From Betaproteobacteria bacterium (GTDB taxonomy: Bacteria > Pseudomonadota > Gammaproteobacteria > Burkholderiales > Rhodocyclaceae), in contig JADJXY010000002.1 in the NCBI GenBank assembly GCA_016720065.1, positions 1,749,001 through 1,813,000 on the forward strand: a stretch of DNA of 64,000 nt, read 5' to 3'. Made by a program: the position numbers and the translations under genes. This document shows, piece after piece, positions 42,817-51,395 of this stretch (position 1 is its first letter; each line of letters begins with the position of its first letter). The notes under the pieces are model-generated. The model had not been told where the DNA came from and made no database searches. It saw only the letters and a list, made by a program, of their open reading frames with translations.

Positions 42817-45800
42817 GTGCCCAGCCCGCCCCCCGCCCAGCGCGTGGTCAAAATCCGCCGCGACTACAATACCTGGGTCGCCGACGAGACCCTGGAAGAC
42901 TACGCCCTGCGCTTCACCCCGCGGAGCTTCCGCAAGTGGTCGGAAATGCGGGTGGCCAACACGGCCTTCGGGGCGGCGTCTTTCCTGGTGCTGGAGGCGG
43001 TGGGGGCGACCCTGCTGGTCCAGGCGGGCTTCATCAACGCCTTCTGGGCCATCCTGGCCACCGGGCTGATCATCTTCCTGCTCGGCCTGCCGGTCAGCAT
43101 CGCCGCCGCGCGCCACGGGCTGGACATGGACCTGCTCACCCGCGGCGCCGGCTTCGGCTACATCGGCTCCACCGTCACCTCCCTCATCTACGCCAGCTTC
43201 ACCTTCATCTTCTTCGCCCTGGAAGCGGCCATCATGGCCTACGCCCTGGAGCTGGCCTTCGGCATTCCGCCGGCCTGGGGCTACCTACTGTGCGCCCTGG
43301 TGGTGATTCCCCTGGTCACCCACGGGGTCACGGCCATCAGCCGCCTGCAGGCCTGGACCCAGCCCCTGTGGCTCTTCCTGCTGGTGCTGCCCTACGTCTT
43401 CGTCTTTCTGGAAGAGCCGACGGCCCTGGCCGGGCTCTGGCACTACGGCGGCGAGCACGGCCGAGGCGCCGTCTTCGACCCGGGACTGTTCGGCGCGGCG
43501 CTGACGGTGGGCATCGCCCTCGTCACCCAGATGGGCGAGCAGGTGGATTACCTGCGCTTCATGCCCGAGAAGACGCCGGCTTCCGCCCGCCGCTGGTGGT
43601 TCGGCGTAGTGGTGGGCGGCCCCGGCTGGGTGGTGCCGGGCATCCTCAAGATGCTGGGCGGGGCGCTGCTGGCCTGGCTGGTGCTGCGCAACGGCGGCCC
43701 GGCGGACAAGGCGGTGGACCCCAACCAGATGTACCTGATCGGCTTCTCCCACGTCTTCGCCAACACCACCCTGGCCATCGCCGCCACCGCGCTGTTCGTC
43801 GTCGTGTCGCAATTGAAGATCAACGTCACCAACGCCTACGCCGGCTCGCTGGCCTGGTCCAACTTCTTCTCCCGCCTCACCCACAGCCACCCGGGGCGCG
43901 TGGTGTGGGTGGTGTTCAACACCCTCATCGCCCTGCTTCTGATGGAGTTGGGGGTGTTCCAGGCCCTCGGCCAGGTGCTGGGGCTCTATTCCAATATCGC
44001 CATTTCCTGGATGGCGGCGGTGGTGGCCGACCTGGTCATCAACAAGCCCCTGGGTCTGGCGCCCCCCGGCCTGGAATTCAAGCGCAGCCGGCTTTACGAC
44101 ATCAACCCGGTGGGGGTCGGCGCCATGGGGGTGGCGTCGCTGCTCGCCATCGCCGCCTTCGTCGGGGTTCTGGGGCCGCGGCTCCAGCCCTACGCCCCCT
44201 TCGTCGCCCTGGTGGCCGCCTTCGTCCTCTCGCCCCTCATCGCCTGGGCCACCGGCGGCCGCTACTACCGGGTGGCGCCCGCCCCCGCCGCCGCCAGCGG
44301 CCGGCGCTGCGTCATCTGCGAGCGGGAATACGAAGCCGAGGACATGGCCCACTGCCCCGCCTACGCGGGTCCCATCTGTTCCCTGTGCTGCTCCCTGGAC
44401 GCCCGCTGCCACGACCTGTGCAAGCCCGAAGCCCACCTGGGCGCCCAGTGGAACGCCCTGCTGCGTCGCCTGCTGCCCCCCGCCGCCCGGCCCTCCCTGG
44501 AGCGCGGCCTGGGCCACTACCTGTTGCTCATGGCCGGCATCGTGCCGGTCCTCGCCCTGGTCCTGGGGGTGCTCTACACCCACGAACTCCTCGCCCTGCC
44601 GGCGGGGGACGCCGCCGTGGCGGAACGGCTGCGGGACGGCTTCGTCAAGGTCTTCGCCGCCCTCCTGCTGCTCACCGGCATCATCGCCTGGTGGATGGTG
44701 CTGACCCAGGAAAGCCGCCGCGTCGCCCAGGAGGAATCGAACCGCCAGACCCAGTTGCTGATGCAGGAAATCGAATCCCACCAGCGCACCGACGCCGCCC
44801 TGCAGGAAGCCAAGCGCCTGGCCGACCAGGCCAACCAGGCCAAGAGCCGCTACATCACCGCCATCAGCCACGAACTACGCACGCCCTTGAACAGCATCCT
44901 GGGCTACGCGCAAATCCTGGCGGCGGACGTCGACGTCCCGCCCAAGCGGCGCCAGGCGGTCAATGTCATCCGCAAATCCGGCGACCACCTGCTGTCGGTC
45001 ATCGAAGGCACCCTGGACATCGCCCGCATCGAGGGGGGCAAGCTGGCCCTGGACGTGAAGGCCATGGATTTCCCCGAATTCCTGCACCAGATCGTCGCCA
45101 TGTTCGAGCTGCAGGCCCGCAACAAGGGGCTTTCCTTCGCCTACGAGCCGGCCGGCGAACTGCCGGCGGTGCTGCGCGCCGACGAGCGACGCCTGCGCCA
45201 GATTCTCATCAACGTCCTGGGCAATGCGGTGAAATTCACCCAGCGGGGCGGCATCCGCTTCGCCGTCGAGACGGGGCGGGAGATGGCCACCTTCACCATC
45301 CGCGACAGCGGCCCCGGCATCCCGGCCCAGGACCTGGAGCGCATCTTCGAGCCCTTCACCCGCGGCAGCACGGCCCAGGCCGGGGGCAGCGGCGTCGGGC
45401 TGACCATCGCCCGCATGCTGGTTTCCCTCATGGGGGGCGAGATGCAGGTCGCCAGCACCCCCGGCGAAGGCACGGAATTCCGCATCCGCCTCTTTCTGCC
45501 CCGGGTCCATTCCGCCCAGGCGGCCAAGGAACTGCCCCGCCTGGACCGGGTCGGTTACGGCGGCCCCCGCCGCCGCATCCTGGTGGTGGATAACGAAAGC
45601 GACGACCGCCAGTTGCTGCGCCACGTCCTGGAGCCGCTCGGCTTCCTGGTCGAGGAGGCGGCCAGCGGATACGAATGCCTGGCCGTCGCCCCCCGCTGCG
45701 ACCCCCACCTCATCTTCATGGACCTCGGCATGCCCGGCATCGACGGCTGGGAGACCATCCGCCGCCTGCGCCAGCAGCGCCTCTCCGACGCCGCCGTGAT

Positions 45801-46197
45801 CGTCCTTTCGGCCAACGCCTTCGACAAGCACCTGGACAACGATGTGGGCGTGCGGCCGGAGGATTTCATCGTCAAACCCTTCAAACTCGCCGAACTGCTC
45901 GATTGCCTGGGGCGGCGCCTCGAACTGGCGTGGCTCACCGCCGACGCCCCCGTCGCCCCGGCCCCGGCCGCCGAAGCGCCGCCCCTGGTGCCGCCGGGGG
46001 AAGCGGAACTCGCCGCCCTGGATGAACTGATCGACCTGGGCTACCTGCGCGGCATTCTCGACAAGCTGACCGCCATCGCCGCCGCCGACGCCCGCCACGC
46101 CGAGTTCGCCCGGGTGCTGGCCGAACTTGCGCGACAATTCGACTTCGACGCCATGAAGGAACTCCTGCGCCAGACCCGCGCCGCCCCCACGCCATGA
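42817..46197 (+). CDS. NCS1 permease-hybrid histidine kinase fusion (transporter-type sensor)
   Basis: The 1126-residue protein fuses four parts. Residues about 20-490 are an NCS1 (purine/pyrimidine/allantoin) permease with about 12 membrane helices and motifs such as 'TRGAGFGYIGSTVTSL' and 'QMGEQVDYLRFMP'. Residues 496-540 hold eight or more cysteines ('CVICEREYEAEDMAHC', 'CSLCCSLDARCHDLC'), probably a metal site. Two more helices lead to a kinase with His685 ('ISHELRTPLNSILGY') and ATPase 'GSGVGLTIARMLVSLMGG'. A receiver with Asp969 ('FMDLGMPGIDGWE') follows. The start is GTG at 42817, without a clear ribosome site. It overlaps the downstream LuxR regulator. By analogy to the transporter-kinase CbrA, it should sense a permease substrate. 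Confidence 0.92.
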   Translation: MPSPPPAQRVVKIRRDYNTWVADETLEDYALRFTPRSFRKWSEMRVANTAFGAASFLVLEAVGATLLVQAGFINAFWAILATGLIIFLLGLPVSIAAARHGLDMDLLTRGAGFGYIGSTVTSLIYASFTFIFFALEAAIMAYALELAFGIPPAWGYLLCALVVIPLVTHGVTAISRLQAWTQPLWLFLLVLPYVFVFLEEPTALAGLWHYGGEHGRGAVFDPGLFGAALTVGIALVTQMGEQVDYLRFMPEKTPASARRWWFGVVVGGPGWVVPGILKMLGGALLAWLVLRNGGPADKAVDPNQMYLIGFSHVFANTTLAIAATALFVVVSQLKINVTNAYAGSLAWSNFFSRLTHSHPGRVVWVVFNTLIALLLMELGVFQALGQVLGLYSNIAISWMAAVVADLVINKPLGLAPPGLEFKRSRLYDINPVGVGAMGVASLLAIAAFVGVLGPRLQPYAPFVALVAAFVLSPLIAWATGGRYYRVAPAPAAASGRRCVICEREYEAEDMAHCPAYAGPICSLCCSLDARCHDLCKPEAHLGAQWNALLRRLLPPAARPSLERGLGHYLLLMAGIVPVLALVLGVLYTHELLALPAGDAAVAERLRDGFVKVFAALLLLTGIIAWWMVLTQESRRVAQEESNRQTQLLMQEIESHQRTDAALQEAKRLADQANQAKSRYITAISHELRTPLNSILGYAQILAADVDVPPKRRQAVNVIRKSGDHLLSVIEGTLDIARIEGGKLALDVKAMDFPEFLHQIVAMFELQARNKGLSFAYEPAGELPAVLRADERRLRQILINVLGNAVKFTQRGGIRFAVETGREMATFTIRDSGPGIPAQDLERIFEPFTRGSTAQAGGSGVGLTIARMLVSLMGGEMQVASTPGEGTEFRIRLFLPRVHSAQAAKELPRLDRVGYGGPRRRILVVDNESDDRQLLRHVLEPLGFLVEEAASGYECLAVAPRCDPHLIFMDLGMPGIDGWETIRRLRQQRLSDAAVIVLSANAFDKHLDNDVGVRPEDFIVKPFKLAELLDCLGRRLELAWLTADAPVAPAPAAEAPPLVPPGEAELAALDELIDLGYLRGILDKLTAIAAADARHAEFARVLAELARQFDFDAMKELLRQTRAAPTP

Positions 46198-47120
46198 CCC
46201 CGACCGATCGGCCCCTTTCCGACATCGTCCTCATCGTGGACGACGTGCCCGAGAACCTCTCCCTGCTCCACGACGCCCTGGACGACGCCGGCTACACCGT
46301 GCTCGTCGCCACCCACGGCGAGGCCGCCCTGCAACGGGCGCGCCAGAGCCTGCCCGACGTCATCCTGCTCGATGCCGTCATGCCCGGCCTGGACGGCTTC
46401 GAAGTGGCCCGGCGCCTCAAGGCCGACTTCGCGACGCAACACATCCCCATCGTCTTCATGACCGGGCTCTCCGAAACTGAGCACGTCATCGCCGCCTTCG
46501 CCGCCGGCGGCTCCGACTACGTCACCAAGCCCATCCGCCCGGCCGAGGTGCTGGCCCGCATCGCCGCCCACATGGCCAGCGCCCGCCAGATGCGCCAGGC
46601 CCGCAGCGCCCTGGACGCCTTCGGCCAGGCCACCGTCGCCGTGCGCGCCGGCGACCGCCGCATCGTCTGGCAGACGCCGCTGGCCCGACGCCTGCTCACC
46701 GCCTACTTCGGCAACCCGGAAACCGTCGCCCCCGACGAACTGCTGGCCTGGATCGCCGCCGCGCTCAAGGCCCGCGGCGAAGGCCGCGAACCGGCCCAGC
46801 TCCTCCTGGCCCAGGACAGCCGCCGCCTGCTGGCCAGCTTCCACGACCAGAGCGGCGAGGAGGAATGGCTGGTGGTGCTGCGGGAAGAAAACGACGGCGC
46901 CGCCGTGGAGACCCTCATCGCCGCCTTCCGCCTCACCCAGCGGGAGGCCGAAGTGCTCTACTGGGTCGTGCAGGGCAAGACCAGCAAGGACATCGGCGAC
47001 ATCCTCGGCAGCAGCCCCCGCACCGTGAACAAGCACCTGGAGCACGTCTTCGAGAAGCTGGGGGTGGAAACCCGCACGGCGGCCGCCAATCTCGCCCTGG
47101 GCAAGCTGCGGGGCGCATAG
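46194..47120 (+). CDS. Receiver-LuxR response regulator partnered with the NCS1 kinase
   Basis: The 308-residue regulator has a receiver with Asp60 ('VILLDAVMPGLDGFE') and Lys in 'YVTKPIRP'. A middle region of about 100 residues looks like a degenerate PAS-type domain ('ALDAFGQATVAVRAGDRRIV'). A C-terminal LuxR HTH holds 'RLTQREAEVLYWVVQGKTSK'. It overlaps the stop of the fused kinase (ATGA), so the pair forms one phosphorelay. Targets are not proven; the phasin and urtA genes directly downstream are the first candidates. Confidence 0.93.
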   Translation: MTPTDRPLSDIVLIVDDVPENLSLLHDALDDAGYTVLVATHGEAALQRARQSLPDVILLDAVMPGLDGFEVARRLKADFATQHIPIVFMTGLSETEHVIAAFAAGGSDYVTKPIRPAEVLARIAAHMASARQMRQARSALDAFGQATVAVRAGDRRIVWQTPLARRLLTAYFGNPETVAPDELLAWIAAALKARGEGREPAQLLLAQDSRRLLASFHDQSGEEEWLVVLREENDGAAVETLIAAFRLTQREAEVLYWVVQGKTSKDIGDILGSSPRTVNKHLEHVFEKLGVETRTAAANLALGKLRGA

Positions 47121-47176
47121 GAGCGGTCTTCGCGGATTCGTGGTGGCGCCCAAACAAGCCCGCAAAAAATATTTTT

Positions 47177-47189
47177 GTTGCAGTGCACC
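47177..47189. promoter_or_regulatory. Palindromic GTTGCAGTGCA motif upstream of the phasin gene
   Basis: GTTGCAGTGCACC contains the palindrome TGCA-G-TGCA. On the opposite strand the urtA upstream site (48216-48228) reads GTTGCAGTGCAAC, identical at 12 of 13 positions. TGC-rich palindromes before phasin genes are typical targets of the PHA repressor PhaR, so PhaR is one candidate. Confidence 0.5.
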
Positions 47190-47208
47190 AATTTCTTCGG
47201 AAGTCGTC

Positions 47209-47214
47209 TATACT
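47209..47214 (+). promoter_or_regulatory. Candidate -10 box of the phasin gene
   Basis: TATACT is a good -10 hexamer, with a start near 47221 and a leader of about 60 bases. The only TTGCAG -35-like hexamer (47178-47183) is 25 bases upstream, too far for a standard promoter, so the -35 is unclear. Confidence 0.4.
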
Positions 47215-47279
47215 CCGTTCCGCACTGAGCAATTTACGTACTCCAACCCCTCCTCATCTCTCTCGCACTGGAACCCATC

Positions 47280-47795
47280 ATGACCGTTACCCCCGAGCAG
47301 CTCGTCGCCGCCAACAAGGCCACCGTTGATTCCCTCCTGGCCGTTGCCAACACCGCCCTCGCTTCCGCCGAGCGCGTTGCCGCCCTCAACCTGAGCACCT
47401 CCCGCGCCGCCCTCGACGACGCCGCCGCCGGTGCCCGTTCCGTCCTGACCGCCAAGGATCCCCAGGCCGCTCTGGCTGCCCAGGCTGCCCTGGCCCAGCC
47501 CGCCGTGGATAAGGCCGTCGCCTACTCCCGTTCGGTCTACGAAATCACCAGCCAGACCCAACAGGAACTGGCCAAGCTGGTCGAAGCCCAGTTCGGTGAC
47601 TTCCAGAAGTCCGTGGCCGGCCTGGTGGACCTCGCCGCCAAGTCCGCTCCCGCCGGTTCCGAAGGTGCCGTCGCCGCGATCCAGAGCGCCATCGCTGCCG
47701 CCAACTCCGCGTTCGGCAACATGAACGCCCTGGCCAAGCAATTCTCCGACGCCGCCCAGGCCAACGTGACCGCCGCGACCAAGAAGGGCCGCTAA
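47280..47795 (+). CDS. phaP: Phasin family protein (PHA granule-associated)
   Basis: The 171-residue, Ala-rich, mostly helical protein carries the phasin_2 pattern: 'TPEQLVAANKATVDSLLAVA' at the N-terminus and 'EITSQTQQELAKLVEAQFGD' in the middle. It coats polyhydroxyalkanoate granules and controls their size. Codon use is strongly biased, as for a highly expressed gene. It is monocistronic, with its own promoter region and a strong terminator. No PHA synthase or depolymerase lies nearby. Confidence 0.95.
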   Translation: MTVTPEQLVAANKATVDSLLAVANTALASAERVAALNLSTSRAALDDAAAGARSVLTAKDPQAALAAQAALAQPAVDKAVAYSRSVYEITSQTQQELAKLVEAQFGDFQKSVAGLVDLAAKSAPAGSEGAVAAIQSAIAAANSAFGNMNALAKQFSDAAQANVTAATKKGR

Positions 47796-47821
47796 TCCCT
47801 TCGGCCTCTCAGGCAACCCGG

Positions 47822-47851
47822 GGCCCCACGGAATTTCGTGGGGCCTTTTTT
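47822..47851 (+). terminator. Rho-independent terminator of phaP
   Basis: A perfect 9-base-pair stem (47822-47830 GGCCCCACG with 47837-47845 CGTGGGGCC) is followed by TTTTTT. It starts 27 bases after the phasin stop. Confidence 0.95.
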
Positions 47852-47871
47852 CGGCCCCTACACTTCAAGCC

Positions 47872-48099
47872 ATGGCTGATTCCAAAGACGCCCCCTCGCC
47901 CGAAGAACTCGACCTCGCCACCGAACAAGCCCTGATCGCCGCTCTTGGCGGGCTTTCCCCGCGCGAAGCCCTGCTCGAAGCCTCCCGCGCCCAGGACGCC
48001 GACGCGGAAGCCCGCGCCGCGGCCCGGGAACGCAATCGGGCCAACGCCCTGCGCCTGCTGGAAATCCTGGAAAAATCCGGCGGCGGAACACCGGACTGA
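47872..48099 (+). CDS. Small acidic helical protein of unknown function
   Basis: The 75-residue frame encodes a charged, helix-prone protein ('EELDLATEQALIAALGGLSP' near the start; 'ALRLLEILEKSGGG' near the end). Third codon positions are mostly G or C like the neighbouring genes, which supports real coding. It has no clear ribosome site and lies just after the phasin terminator, so it would need its own promoter or read-through. I do not recognise the family. Confidence 0.5.
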   Translation: MADSKDAPSPEELDLATEQALIAALGGLSPREALLEASRAQDADAEARAAARERNRANALRLLEILEKSGGGTPD

Positions 48100-48215
48100 T
48101 CCGTTCATGCGGCGGGGGAGCATCCCCCCCGCACCAAATCGGGGCTCGCGCGCACCGGCCCGGAGCTACGCAATCTAACGTATTCCTCCGCCCCCACCCG
48201 GCTCCTTACATTGGC

Positions 48216-48228
48216 GTTGCACTGCAAC
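48216..48228. promoter_or_regulatory. Palindromic GTTGCACTGCAAC motif upstream of urtA
   Basis: GTTGC-ACT-GCAAC is a perfect interrupted palindrome 40 bases before the urtA ATG. It matches the phasin upstream motif at 47177-47189 in the reverse direction (12 of 13 bases). A common regulator of phaP and urtA is inferred. Confidence 0.5.
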
Positions 48229-48268
48229 AGCGCAGTTCAACCGCTTACCCAATGTCCAAGGAGCTTTC

Positions 48269-49531
48269 ATGAGCACTCGCCGCAGCTTCATCCAGGCCAC
48301 CGTCCTGGCCGCCGCCCTGTCTTCCATCGGCATGGCCGCCCGCGCCGCCGACACCATCAAGGTCGGCATCCTGCATTCCCTCTCCGGCACCATGGCCATT
48401 TCCGAAACCGCCCTCAAGGAAACCGCCCTGATGACCATCGAGGAAATCAACAAGGCCGGCGGCGTCATGGGCAAGAAGCTCGAACCCGTGGTGGTGGACC
48501 CCGCCTCCAACTGGCCGCTCTTCGCCGAAAAGGCCCGCCAGTTGCTGACCAAGGACAAGGTTGCCGTCACCTTCGGCTGCTGGACTTCCGTCTCCCGCAA
48601 GTCCGTCCTGCCGGTCTATAAGGAATTGAACGGCCTGCTCTTCTACCCCGTGCAGTACGAAGGCGAAGAGCTGGAAAAGAACGTTTTCTACACCGGCGCC
48701 GCCCCCAACCAGCAAGCCATCCCTGCCGTCGAATACCTGATGTCCAAGGACGGCGGCGAAGCCAAGCGCTGGGTGCTGCTGGGCACCGACTACGTCTATC
48801 CCCGCACCACCAACAAGATCCTGCGTGCCTTCCTGAAGTCCAAGGGCGTCGCCGAGGCCGACATCATGGAGGAGTACACCCCCTTCGGCCACAGCGACTA
48901 CCAGACCATCATCGCCAAGATCAAGAAGTTCGCCGCCGAAGGCAAGAAGACCGCCGTCGTCTCCACCATCAACGGTGACTCCAACGTGCCCTTCTACAAG
49001 GAACTGGGCAACGCCGGCCTGAAGGCCACCGACGTGCCGGTGGTCGCCTTCTCGGTGGGTGAGGAGGAACTGCGCGGCGTCGATACCAAGCCCCTGGTGG
49101 GCCACCTGGCCGCGTGGAACTACTTCCAGTCCCTGAAGAACGCCGAAAACACCAAGTTCATCAAGATGTACAAGGACTGGGCCATCAGCAAGAAGCTGCC
49201 CAATGCCAAGACCGTGGTGACCAACGACCCCATGGAAGCCACCTACATCGGCATCCACATGTGGAAGCAGGCGGTGGAAAAGGCCAAGAGCACCGACACC
49301 GACAAGGTCATCGCCGCCATGGCCGGCCAGACCTTCAAGGCCCCCTCCGGCTTCGAAGTGAAGATGGACGAAAAGAACCACCACCTGCACAAGCCCGTGT
49401 TCATCGGCGAAGTGAAGGCCGACGGTCAGTTCAATGTCGTGTGGAAGACCCCCGGCCCGGTCAAGGCCGCCCCCTGGAGCCCCTACATCCAGGGCAACGA
49501 CAAGAAGAAGGACGAGCCGGAAGGCAAGTGA
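48269..49531 (+). CDS. urtA: Urea-type ABC transporter substrate-binding protein (UrtA-like)
   Basis: The 420-residue periplasmic protein matches UrtA. It has 'VGILHSLSGTMAISETALKE' at the mature N-terminus, then 'FGCWTSVSRKSVLPVYKE', 'LFYPVQYEGEE' and 'NPMEATYIGI'-like 'NDPMEATYIGIHMW'. The signal peptide carries a twin-arginine motif ('TRRSFIQ'), so export may use Tat. AAGGAGC lies before the ATG. No urtBCDE permease or ATPase genes follow; a strong terminator comes at once, then a sensor kinase. It may serve a distant transporter or act as a ligand receptor. A related short-chain amide-binding role (FmdD-like) is possible. Confidence 0.9.
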   Translation: MSTRRSFIQATVLAAALSSIGMAARAADTIKVGILHSLSGTMAISETALKETALMTIEEINKAGGVMGKKLEPVVVDPASNWPLFAEKARQLLTKDKVAVTFGCWTSVSRKSVLPVYKELNGLLFYPVQYEGEELEKNVFYTGAAPNQQAIPAVEYLMSKDGGEAKRWVLLGTDYVYPRTTNKILRAFLKSKGVAEADIMEEYTPFGHSDYQTIIAKIKKFAAEGKKTAVVSTINGDSNVPFYKELGNAGLKATDVPVVAFSVGEEELRGVDTKPLVGHLAAWNYFQSLKNAENTKFIKMYKDWAISKKLPNAKTVVTNDPMEATYIGIHMWKQAVEKAKSTDTDKVIAAMAGQTFKAPSGFEVKMDEKNHHLHKPVFIGEVKADGQFNVVWKTPGPVKAAPWSPYIQGNDKKKDEPEGK

Positions 49532-49546
49532 TCCACAAGCAACGCA

Positions 49547-49571
49547 ACGGGGGCCTCGGCCCCCGTTTTTC
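49547..49571 (+). terminator. Rho-independent terminator of urtA
   Basis: ACGGGGGCC and GGCCCCCGT (49547-49566) form a 9-base-pair stem with a 2-base loop, followed by TTTT. It starts 16 bases after the urtA stop, so urtA is a single-gene unit, and it ends 14 bases before the next ATG. Confidence 0.92.
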
Positions 49572-49584
49572 ATCCTGACCCGCC

Positions 49585-50760
49585 ATGTTCGCCAACCTCC
49601 ACAACCTCTCCCACCACGCTGCCTGGCGCCGGCAGCTGGAGATGATCCTCGAATCCACCGGCGAAGGCATCTACGGGATCGACCTCAAGGGCCGCTGCAT
49701 CTTCATCAACGAAGCCGGCGCCCGGCTGCTGGGCTATACGCCGGACGAAGTGCTCGGCCGCTCCATGCACTACCTCATCCACCACTCCCACGCCGACGCG
49801 ACGCTCATGCCGGTGCACGAATGCCGCATTTACAAGGCCTTCCACCTGGGCCGGGGGGTGCGGGTGGATGACGAAGTGCTGTGGCGCCGCGACGGCTCCA
49901 GCTTCCCGGCCGAATACGCCTCCTACCCCATCCGGGACGGCACGGCGGTAGTCGGCGCCGTGGTCACCTTCAACGACATCACCGAGCGCAAACGCACCGA
50001 ATCGCTCCTGCGGGAAGCCCACGACACCCTGGAATGCCGCGTGCGCGAGCGCACCGCCGAACTCACCGCCGCCCACGACCGCCTGCGCCAGTCCCACGAA
50101 TCCCTGCGCCGGCTCTCGGCCCACATGAACACCCTGCGCGAGGAAGAGCGCCGCCACGTCGCCCGCGACATCCACGACGACCTGGGCGCCGCCCTCACCG
50201 CCCTGCAACTCGACATGAGCTGGATGCGCCAGCGCCTGGCCGCCGAAGACCCCCTGGTCGCCAAGCTGGAGGGCATGCTCGACATCGGCAGCCAGGCCAT
50301 GGAATCGATGCGCCGCATCCTGAACGACCTGCGCCCCGGCGTCCTCGACCACCTGGGCCTCTGGCCGGCCCTGGAAAGCCTGCTGCAGGACTTCCAGCGC
50401 CGCAACCGCCTGCAATGCCTCTTTCGCTGCCCGCCCCTGGTCGAGCGCTGCCGTCTCGGCCGCGACGCCGAAATCGCCCTCTACCGCATCGTCCAGGAGG
50501 TGCTCACCAACGTCTCGCGCCATGCCCGGGCAACCCGGGTGCGCCTTGAGGCCACGGCCGAGGACCGCGACCTGGTCCTCACCATCGCCGACAACGGCCA
50601 GGGCATGCGCGTCCCGCCCCAGCCCAGCTCCTTCGGCCTACTCGGCATGCGCGAACGCACCCTGGCCCTGGGCGGCAAACTCGACATCGTCAGCAACCCC
50701 GGCGAAGGCACCACCGTCGTCCTGCGCCTGCCCGGAGTCCTGGAGGGGGAGGTGGGATGA
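49585..50760 (+). CDS. PAS sensor histidine kinase, NarX-type (HisKA_3)
   Basis: The 391-residue soluble kinase has one PAS domain (about residues 15-135, 'ESTGEGIYGIDLKGRCIFIN') and a coiled coil. A HisKA_3 dimerisation domain has His197 in 'RDIHDDLGAALTALQLDMS', and the short ATPase domain has 'FGLLGMRERTLALGGKL'. There is no membrane helix, so the signal is cytoplasmic or relayed by another protein. It overlaps its response regulator by four bases. The 14-base distance from the urtA terminator means it is likely expressed separately or by read-through. Confidence 0.93.
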   Translation: MFANLHNLSHHAAWRRQLEMILESTGEGIYGIDLKGRCIFINEAGARLLGYTPDEVLGRSMHYLIHHSHADATLMPVHECRIYKAFHLGRGVRVDDEVLWRRDGSSFPAEYASYPIRDGTAVVGAVVTFNDITERKRTESLLREAHDTLECRVRERTAELTAAHDRLRQSHESLRRLSAHMNTLREEERRHVARDIHDDLGAALTALQLDMSWMRQRLAAEDPLVAKLEGMLDIGSQAMESMRRILNDLRPGVLDHLGLWPALESLLQDFQRRNRLQCLFRCPPLVERCRLGRDAEIALYRIVQEVLTNVSRHARATRVRLEATAEDRDLVLTIADNGQGMRVPPQPSSFGLLGMRERTLALGGKLDIVSNPGEGTTVVLRLPGVLEGEVG

Positions 50761-51395
50761 TCCGCATCCTCATCGTCGACGACCACATGATCATCCGCCG
50801 CGGCCTGCGGCAGATCCTCTCCGAAAACCCTGGCATCGGCGCCATCGCAGAAGCGGAAGACGGCCCCACCACCCTGCGCCACCTGCGCACCGCGCCGGTG
50901 GACGTGGTGCTCCTCGACATCGCCCTGGGCGAACGCGACGGCCTCGACCTCCTCAAGACCCTGCACGCCGAATTCCCCCGCGTAGCGGTCATCATGCTAT
51001 CCGTATACCCGGAGAACCAGTTCGCCCTGCGGGCGATCCGCAGCGGCGCCCACGCCTACCTCAACAAGGGCTGCAGCCCGGACATCCTCTACGCCGCCAT
51101 CGCCAAGGTCGCCAGCGGCGGCCTCTACATCACCCCCGCGGTGGCCGAACTCCTCGCCCACGACGTGCGCGGCGACCCCGCCGCCGCAAAGCCCCCCCAC
51201 GAAACCCTCTCCAACCGCGAATTCCAGGTGCTGCAACTCCTCGCCCAGGGCCGCGGCGTCACCCAGATCGCCCAGCAGCTCGCCCTCTCGGCCAACACCA
51301 TCTCCACCTACCGCGCCCGCATCTTCGACAAACTCGACCTGCACAACCCGGCCGACCTCTTCGCCTACGCGGCGCGGCACGGGCTGACGGGCTGA
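50757..51395 (+). CDS. NarL-family response regulator
   Basis: The 212-residue regulator has a receiver with Asp54 ('VVLLDIALGERDGLDLL') and a LuxR HTH ('TLSNREFQVLQLLAQGRGVT'). It is translated together with the PAS kinase through an ATGA overlap, giving an ordinary two-component pair. Its position beside urtA suggests control of urea or nitrogen genes, but this is inferred from neighbourhood only. Confidence 0.94.
   Translation: MIRILIVDDHMIIRRGLRQILSENPGIGAIAEAEDGPTTLRHLRTAPVDVVLLDIALGERDGLDLLKTLHAEFPRVAVIMLSVYPENQFALRAIRSGAHAYLNKGCSPDILYAAIAKVASGGLYITPAVAELLAHDVRGDPAAAKPPHETLSNREFQVLQLLAQGRGVTQIAQQLALSANTISTYRARIFDKLDLHNPADLFAYAARHGLTG

Noticed and set aside
48213..48228. A sigma-54 promoter (TGGCGTTGCACTGCA) before urtA
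   Set aside because: The GG and GC elements are nine bases apart instead of ten, and the same bases are better explained by the palindrome shared with phaP.
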